Origin: Flavobacteriales bacterium
Lineage (GTDB): Bacteria > Bacteroidota > Bacteroidia > NS11-12g > UBA9320
Assembly (NCBI GenBank): GCA_020635455.1
Contig: JACJZT010000003.1
Span: 372,001 to 436,000 of the forward strand
Direction: 5' to 3'
Length of the DNA: 64,000 nucleotides
Shown piece after piece: positions 60,133 through 64,000 of the stretch (position 1 is its first letter; every line of letters starts with the position of its first letter). The notes beneath the pieces are model-generated. The model was not told where the DNA came from and made no database searches. It was given only the letters and a program-made list of their open reading frames with translations. The position numbers were made by a program, and so were the translations under genes.

Positions 60133-63100
60133 TTATACGTTTACTTTTTCAACAACTTCTCCAAATAATATTTGATACGATTTACCGGTACGATTGTAAA
60201 TGGCTTTACCATTTATTTGTTTAGACAAAGATCGGATCAACAGCAAACCCATTGATTTTGAGTTCTCCAGATCGGTTTCATCATCAAGCCCCGGTCCGCT
60301 ATCGGAATAGATAAGACCTTTCTGCCCATCTTGTGATATAAACTCCAGATGAATCGAATGTTCATTTTCTTCATCAAATGCATGTTTAAAGGAATTTGTC
60401 AACAATTCATTTAATATTAGCCCCAATGGCACTGCTGATTCCATTTCCATGTTCAGGTCAGGTCCTGTCATCATAAATTGAATCGGTTTCTTTTGTGAAT
60501 TAAAAACCATATAGATCTTGTTGAACAGGTTTTTGGCAAATTCCCTGAGAGAAATGTAAGCCAGGTTGTCGCCCTGAAAAAGCTGTTCGTGGATCAGGGC
60601 AATAGACATGATCCTAAGTTGACCTTCTTTTAGTGCGATCTTGGCATTTTCGCTTTCAAGTCTGAGATTTTGCATTTCAAGAAGGCTGTTGATTACCTGA
60701 AGATTGTTTTTAACTCGGTGATGTATTTCTTTTAGTAAGATGTCTTTTTGATTCAGAGAAATCCGCAATTCATTTGACTGATCGTTAATGGTTTTGGTTT
60801 TATCCTCTATCAAACCGGCCAATCGGACCCGTTCTTTAATAAGATTGGCCGTCCTGTATTTAATTACCAGGTACACCAAAAAAAGCAGGACTATAATGAG
60901 ACCAATCACAAACCAGGAAGAAAGGTAAAAGGGCGTTAAAACTTCAAGTTTGATCTCTTTTATTTTGGTCCATCCATTGGCAGGTACCAAAGCCTTAACC
61001 GACAAGATATAACTTCCATAAGGCAGCTTACCCAATTTGATACTTGTGGTTTTCTGATAGGTCCAGTTTTTATCCAGGCCTTCAATTCGGTAGGCATAGG
61101 TTATGTCCCTGTTATTATTGTAATCCAGTATTGAAATGTCGATAATGCAATATTTATCATTTTGGCGGATAATGGCCTTTTCTGTCTCAAAGTATTCTTC
61201 AGAGAGGTCGATAAGATCGCGATTGTCTCCTCGCAGTATTTGCAAACCCAATATTTGAACTTCTTGTGTAGAACCTTGCATATTGAACTTAAAGTCGGAA
61301 AGATTAAAGGAAGTAATTCCATTTAAACTTCCGAAAAAAAGATTGCCATTTTTGTCCTCACAGAAAGATCCTCTGTTAAATTCATCGTTGCTGATGCCAT
61401 CTTTCTCGGTATAATTGAGTGTTTTTCCGGAGCTTTTCTGCATACAGACCAAACCGTTATCGCAACTGATCCATAAATTTCCCAAATGATCATCTGTGAT
61501 CATGTTAATTGTATTGTCGGGAAATCCGGTTTTAATATTAAATACCTCAATGATCTTTGTTCTCGGGAATACGTGTAAAAGTCCTTTATCTCCGGTTGCA
61601 AGCCAATAAGATCCATCTTCATCGTGATAAAACGAATTGATATTTTGGGTGGGTAATAAAATTGAAGCAGGCGACTTGTTATTCCATTCATCAAGGGTCT
61701 TCAAATTCCTTTCCATAAAAAAGATGCCGTTCCTTGTACACAATACGATCTGCCCGTCGCGATTTACTCCAATGTGATTAACTACAGTGTAGTTGAGATT
61801 TGTATGTTCCTTTTCTTCAAATATCTTAAGTTCGTCCTTATTAAGGTCGAGAATATGAAGTGTGCTACTATAGTGATTTGGGCCCAATAGGAGTTTATTA
61901 TCTTCAAATTCATAGGCCGAAAAGGCAATGATCGGGGAGGCATCCAGGATCTTTATAATTTTAAAATCAGGACTTAATATCAAATTCTTACCTGCAGTTT
62001 GGGCATAAAAGTTTCCATTTTTAAGTTTGATCACAGCAAAATTTCCGGAAACATTAAGGTCGGGTGGATAGATCTTTTTTACACCATTCGTTTTGAGGTT
62101 TATGCAATGAAGACCGGTTTCTTCCTGATTAACAAGGATGAAATTATCCTTTATTTGCATACCTCGGGCTGCAAAGAGCTTTACACTGCTGATCGAATCA
62201 CCAAAGAATTTTGCATGTATGTTAAATTTCGATTTATGGATATTGATCACAAACAAGCCGAAGTTGTTTATGAAAAAGAATCGATCCTTTTCTATAATAA
62301 ATTCGCGTATATAATTGTTGCGTAATTCAGGAATTAAGGAGTACGTCAATTTGTAAAACGACGCAATATCCTTCTCACTTAAATTTGGGATCCCAAGCTT
62401 TTCCTGCTCGAGAAAAAACTCAAAAATAAACTTGTCGGAATAAAGATACTTCTCTGAATTTCCGGTAATTATTCTGGTTTCTCTTCCTTTGGGAGTGTAA
62501 AAAATTGTATCCGAAAATGGGCGGTGCATTATTTCTCCCATCGGAGTAGGAATGTAGTTGATATCTGAACCTCGCCATTTTTTTGGTTCCTTATCGCGGA
62601 ACATCTTTCCATTTTTAAACTGGTAAAGGCAATTTTCAGGGTCCGTGAAAAATCTTCCATACTTACAATAGGCCTTGTCGATCAAAACAGGAGCCGTTAC
62701 TTTTTCCCATTTACCATTTCCTTCGTAAAAAAACACATTCTTTGTTTGGGTTTGAACGAGGCAGATCTTTCGATCTTCGGTCCTGGTTATGTGAATTTCG
62801 GAACTTTTTAATCCTGTTTTTACAGGAAAATTAAGTGTTTCAATGCTTTTCCATTTTTTTTGCTTTGGCTGAAAAAGTATTATGTTTTTACCGTTTAAAT
62901 TTGAGAGCCAAAGGTATCCTTCGTTGTCTTCCACGATTTGTGAAATTGGCAATTCCCAAATTTGAGGCAGTTCAAAGTTCTTGAATACAAAACCGTCAAA
63001 TCTGCTGATACCAAATCGGGTTGCGACCCAGATGATCCCTCTGCTGTCTTTATAAATTGCGGTAACAGACCTATGGTTCAGGCCGTTTTTAATTCCGAAC

Positions 63101-63231
63101 TGATTGATCGAAACAATGTGTTTGGTGGAAGTGGTGTACTTAACTTGTGCATTTACAACAAAGTTCAATTGCAACACTATAGCACATATGCTTAATCTTA
63201 GGAAGGAAGCTTTTCGTAACTTTAAGCACAT
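60133..63231 (-). CDS. Sensor histidine kinase with propeller ectodomain (HisKA_2/HATPase type)
   Basis: About 1032 residues from the ATG at 63231. A 43-codon extension to 63360 is open but the inner start is preferred: it begins a signal peptide (KLRKASFLRLSICAIVLQLNFVVNAQ) and a good promoter lies just upstream. The exported part holds two-component-regulator propeller repeats (DSRGIIWVATRFGISRFDG, DHLGNLWISCDNGLV, CEDKNGNLFFGSLNGI) and a Y_Y_Y domain (GLDKNWTY, LPYGSYILSVKAL). One helix (60846-60930) leads to the cytoplasmic HisKA_2 with EIHHRVKNNLQVINSLLEMQ, then the ATPase (LNELLTNSFKHAF, DSGPGL). It is kinase for the LytTR regulator. Confidence 0.93.
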   Translation of the reverse strand: MCLKLRKASFLRLSICAIVLQLNFVVNAQVKYTTSTKHIVSINQFGIKNGLNHRSVTAIYKDSRGIIWVATRFGISRFDGFVFKNFELPQIWELPISQIVEDNEGYLWLSNLNGKNIILFQPKQKKWKSIETLNFPVKTGLKSSEIHITRTEDRKICLVQTQTKNVFFYEGNGKWEKVTAPVLIDKAYCKYGRFFTDPENCLYQFKNGKMFRDKEPKKWRGSDINYIPTPMGEIMHRPFSDTIFYTPKGRETRIITGNSEKYLYSDKFIFEFFLEQEKLGIPNLSEKDIASFYKLTYSLIPELRNNYIREFIIEKDRFFFINNFGLFVINIHKSKFNIHAKFFGDSISSVKLFAARGMQIKDNFILVNQEETGLHCINLKTNGVKKIYPPDLNVSGNFAVIKLKNGNFYAQTAGKNLILSPDFKIIKILDASPIIAFSAYEFEDNKLLLGPNHYSSTLHILDLNKDELKIFEEKEHTNLNYTVVNHIGVNRDGQIVLCTRNGIFFMERNLKTLDEWNNKSPASILLPTQNINSFYHDEDGSYWLATGDKGLLHVFPRTKIIEVFNIKTGFPDNTINMITDDHLGNLWISCDNGLVCMQKSSGKTLNYTEKDGISNDEFNRGSFCEDKNGNLFFGSLNGITSFNLSDFKFNMQGSTQEVQILGLQILRGDNRDLIDLSEEYFETEKAIIRQNDKYCIIDISILDYNNNRDITYAYRIEGLDKNWTYQKTTSIKLGKLPYGSYILSVKALVPANGWTKIKEIKLEVLTPFYLSSWFVIGLIIVLLFLVYLVIKYRTANLIKERVRLAGLIEDKTKTINDQSNELRISLNQKDILLKEIHHRVKNNLQVINSLLEMQNLRLESENAKIALKEGQLRIMSIALIHEQLFQGDNLAYISLREFAKNLFNKIYMVFNSQKKPIQFMMTGPDLNMEMESAVPLGLILNELLTNSFKHAFDEENEHSIHLEFISQDGQKGLIYSDSGPGLDDETDLENSKSMGLLLIRSLSKQINGKAIYNRTGKSYQILFGEVVEKVNV

Positions 63232-63241
63232 GAGATTGTTA

Positions 63242-63275
63242 CAAAAGTATAAATTTAATGGAATAAATACTTCAA
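63242..63275 (-). promoter_or_regulatory. Promoter of the kinase-regulator operon
   Basis: On the minus strand: TTG (63275-63273), 23-base spacer, TACTTTTG (63249-63242), ending ten bases before the ATG at 63231. This lies inside the longer open frame and supports the shorter start. Confidence 0.5.
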
Positions 63276-63372
63276 TGCCAATAATAGTAAGGAAAATTAA
63301 TACTTTATAACCTTGAGGCCATAAGCGACAAAATGATCTAAATTGATTTACTTTTACCACTTTGTTAATTGA

Positions 63373-64000
63373 ATGATTCTCGTTTTACTGACTTTTTGCT
63401 CTGAGTTTATCATCCTGTATACGCTTGGTAAAATAGTGCAAAAGGTCTTTTTTGAATTTAAGGGAACTTTTCAAACTATACTCCTAGGATTTATATTTCT
63501 GAGCTTTCTTACTTCATTTCTTTCCCTGATCCTTCCAATAAACGGCTGGTTCCATCTGACTTTATTGGGAATTACCTTTCCTGTTTTTCTTCGTTACTAT
63601 TTAGCGAATTTTTTGCAGGGTATGACCGGAAAATTAACGGCATTATTAATTGCAGTTCCGGTATTATTGCTCACCTGTACGGTTCCAAATCACGGAGACA
63701 GTTCGTTCTATCACGCACAGGCAATATTATGGACCGAGCAATTTCCTGCAATACCAGGGCTGGCAAACTTTTTTTCAAGACTGGGATACCATTCTGTTTT
63801 CTTTAATGTGCAATCGGCTTTTTCTTTCTACCCTTTTTTTTATGAACCTTCCCGATTTCTGAATGGTTTTTTGGCTTCGGTATGGCTAATGCATTTATTA
63901 GGAATTTGCTTTTCTGATACTCAAAGTGATCAAAGAAAATTAAATGCATTCGTTTTTTGTCTGATAAGTTTGTTCATCATTCGAGGATGGGTTTCCTCGG
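63373..64000 (+). CDS. Large integral membrane protein, LIC_10190-like (cut by the window end)
   Basis: An open frame from the ATG at 63373 continues past the window edge (209 codons seen). It is highly hydrophobic, with several membrane segments (FIILYTLGKIV, LLGFIFLSFLTSFLSLILPI, LTALLIAVPVLLLTC). The loop VPNHGDSSFYHAQAILWTEQFPAIPGLANFFSRLGYHS is the most informative part and resembles the LIC_10190-type family of surface-polymer-associated membrane proteins. The missing C-terminus prevents a firm call. It is divergent from the kinase operon. Confidence 0.75.
   Translation, partial: MILVLLTFCSEFIILYTLGKIVQKVFFEFKGTFQTILLGFIFLSFLTSFLSLILPINGWFHLTLLGITFPVFLRYYLANFLQGMTGKLTALLIAVPVLLLTCTVPNHGDSSFYHAQAILWTEQFPAIPGLANFFSRLGYHSVFFNVQSAFSFYPFFYEPSRFLNGFLASVWLMHLLGICFSDTQSDQRKLNAFVFCLISLFIIRGWVSS

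Noticed and set aside
63232..63360. Extended N-terminus of the sensor kinase
   Set aside because: A TAnnTTTG promoter lies within this stretch and a clear signal peptide begins at the inner ATG.

Overview
The window is AT-rich bacterial chromosome from a member of the Bacteroidota. The evidence is the SecD-SecF fusion, type IX secretion (T9SS) C-terminal sorting domains on three secreted proteins, carboxypeptidase-regulatory/TonB-type outer-membrane proteins, DUF5686, DUF4403, DUF2851 and PspC-like families, a FISUMP domain, a sensor kinase with a propeller ectodomain paired with a LytTR regulator, and several promoters matching the phylum's TAnnTTTG element. The repeat-rich secreted proteins would suit a Saprospiria- or Chitinophagia-like free-living lineage, but the family cannot be fixed from sequence alone. 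No rRNA, tRNA, CRISPR array, transposase or prophage was seen.

Layout. 1-18.3 kb is mostly housekeeping and envelope genes: an OmpA-type protein, a YyaL/DUF255 thioredoxin-domain protein, SecDF, a DUF5686 barrel protein, an alpha/beta hydrolase, two thiol peroxidases (GPx and Bcp), ApaG, an M1-M23 peptidase pair, a flavin reductase and a 2-oxo-acid dehydrogenase E2. 18.4-38.9 kb is a surface-protein region: an outer-membrane barrel protein, a DUF4403 lipoprotein, a 2960-residue HYR-repeat adhesin with a T9SS signal, a block of 36-bp tandem repeats, a FISUMP lipoprotein whose N-terminal half carries His-Gly and Cys motifs of the caspase/gingipain type, and a 1400-residue BNR/PKD/T9SS protein. 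39.0-43.0 kb is a compact carotenoid operon (crtI-crtB-SRPBCC-crtZ-crtY), enough to convert GGPP to zeaxanthin, behind a short region with three TGTTTAA-type inverted repeats.

43-58.2 kb returns to core functions: an SGNH-type T9SS protein, MnmE, a LOG-family protein, a glutamine amidotransferase of the PabA/TrpG type, a CBS-Omp85-NadK gene run, a ferritin-like VioB-type protein, an acyltransferase pair resembling the glycine-lipid enzymes GlsA/GlsB, PspC-like and DUF2851 proteins, PyrF and citrate synthase. 58.48-59.34 kb is a small two-gene unit (DUF2231-like membrane protein plus lipoprotein) bounded by 15-bp inverted repeats that match at 14 positions, which looks like a mobile cassette. 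The window closes with a propeller histidine kinase-LytTR regulator pair and the start of a large membrane protein cut by the window end.

The most noteworthy signals are the inverted-repeat-bounded cassette, the predicted clan-CD-like peptidase fused to a FISUMP domain, the homogenised HYR array (six exact-length 264-bp units), the 36-bp repeat block bounded by identical palindromes, the operator-like repeats before crtI, and several promoters lying directly against start codons. All family names come from motif recognition by eye; no database search was run.
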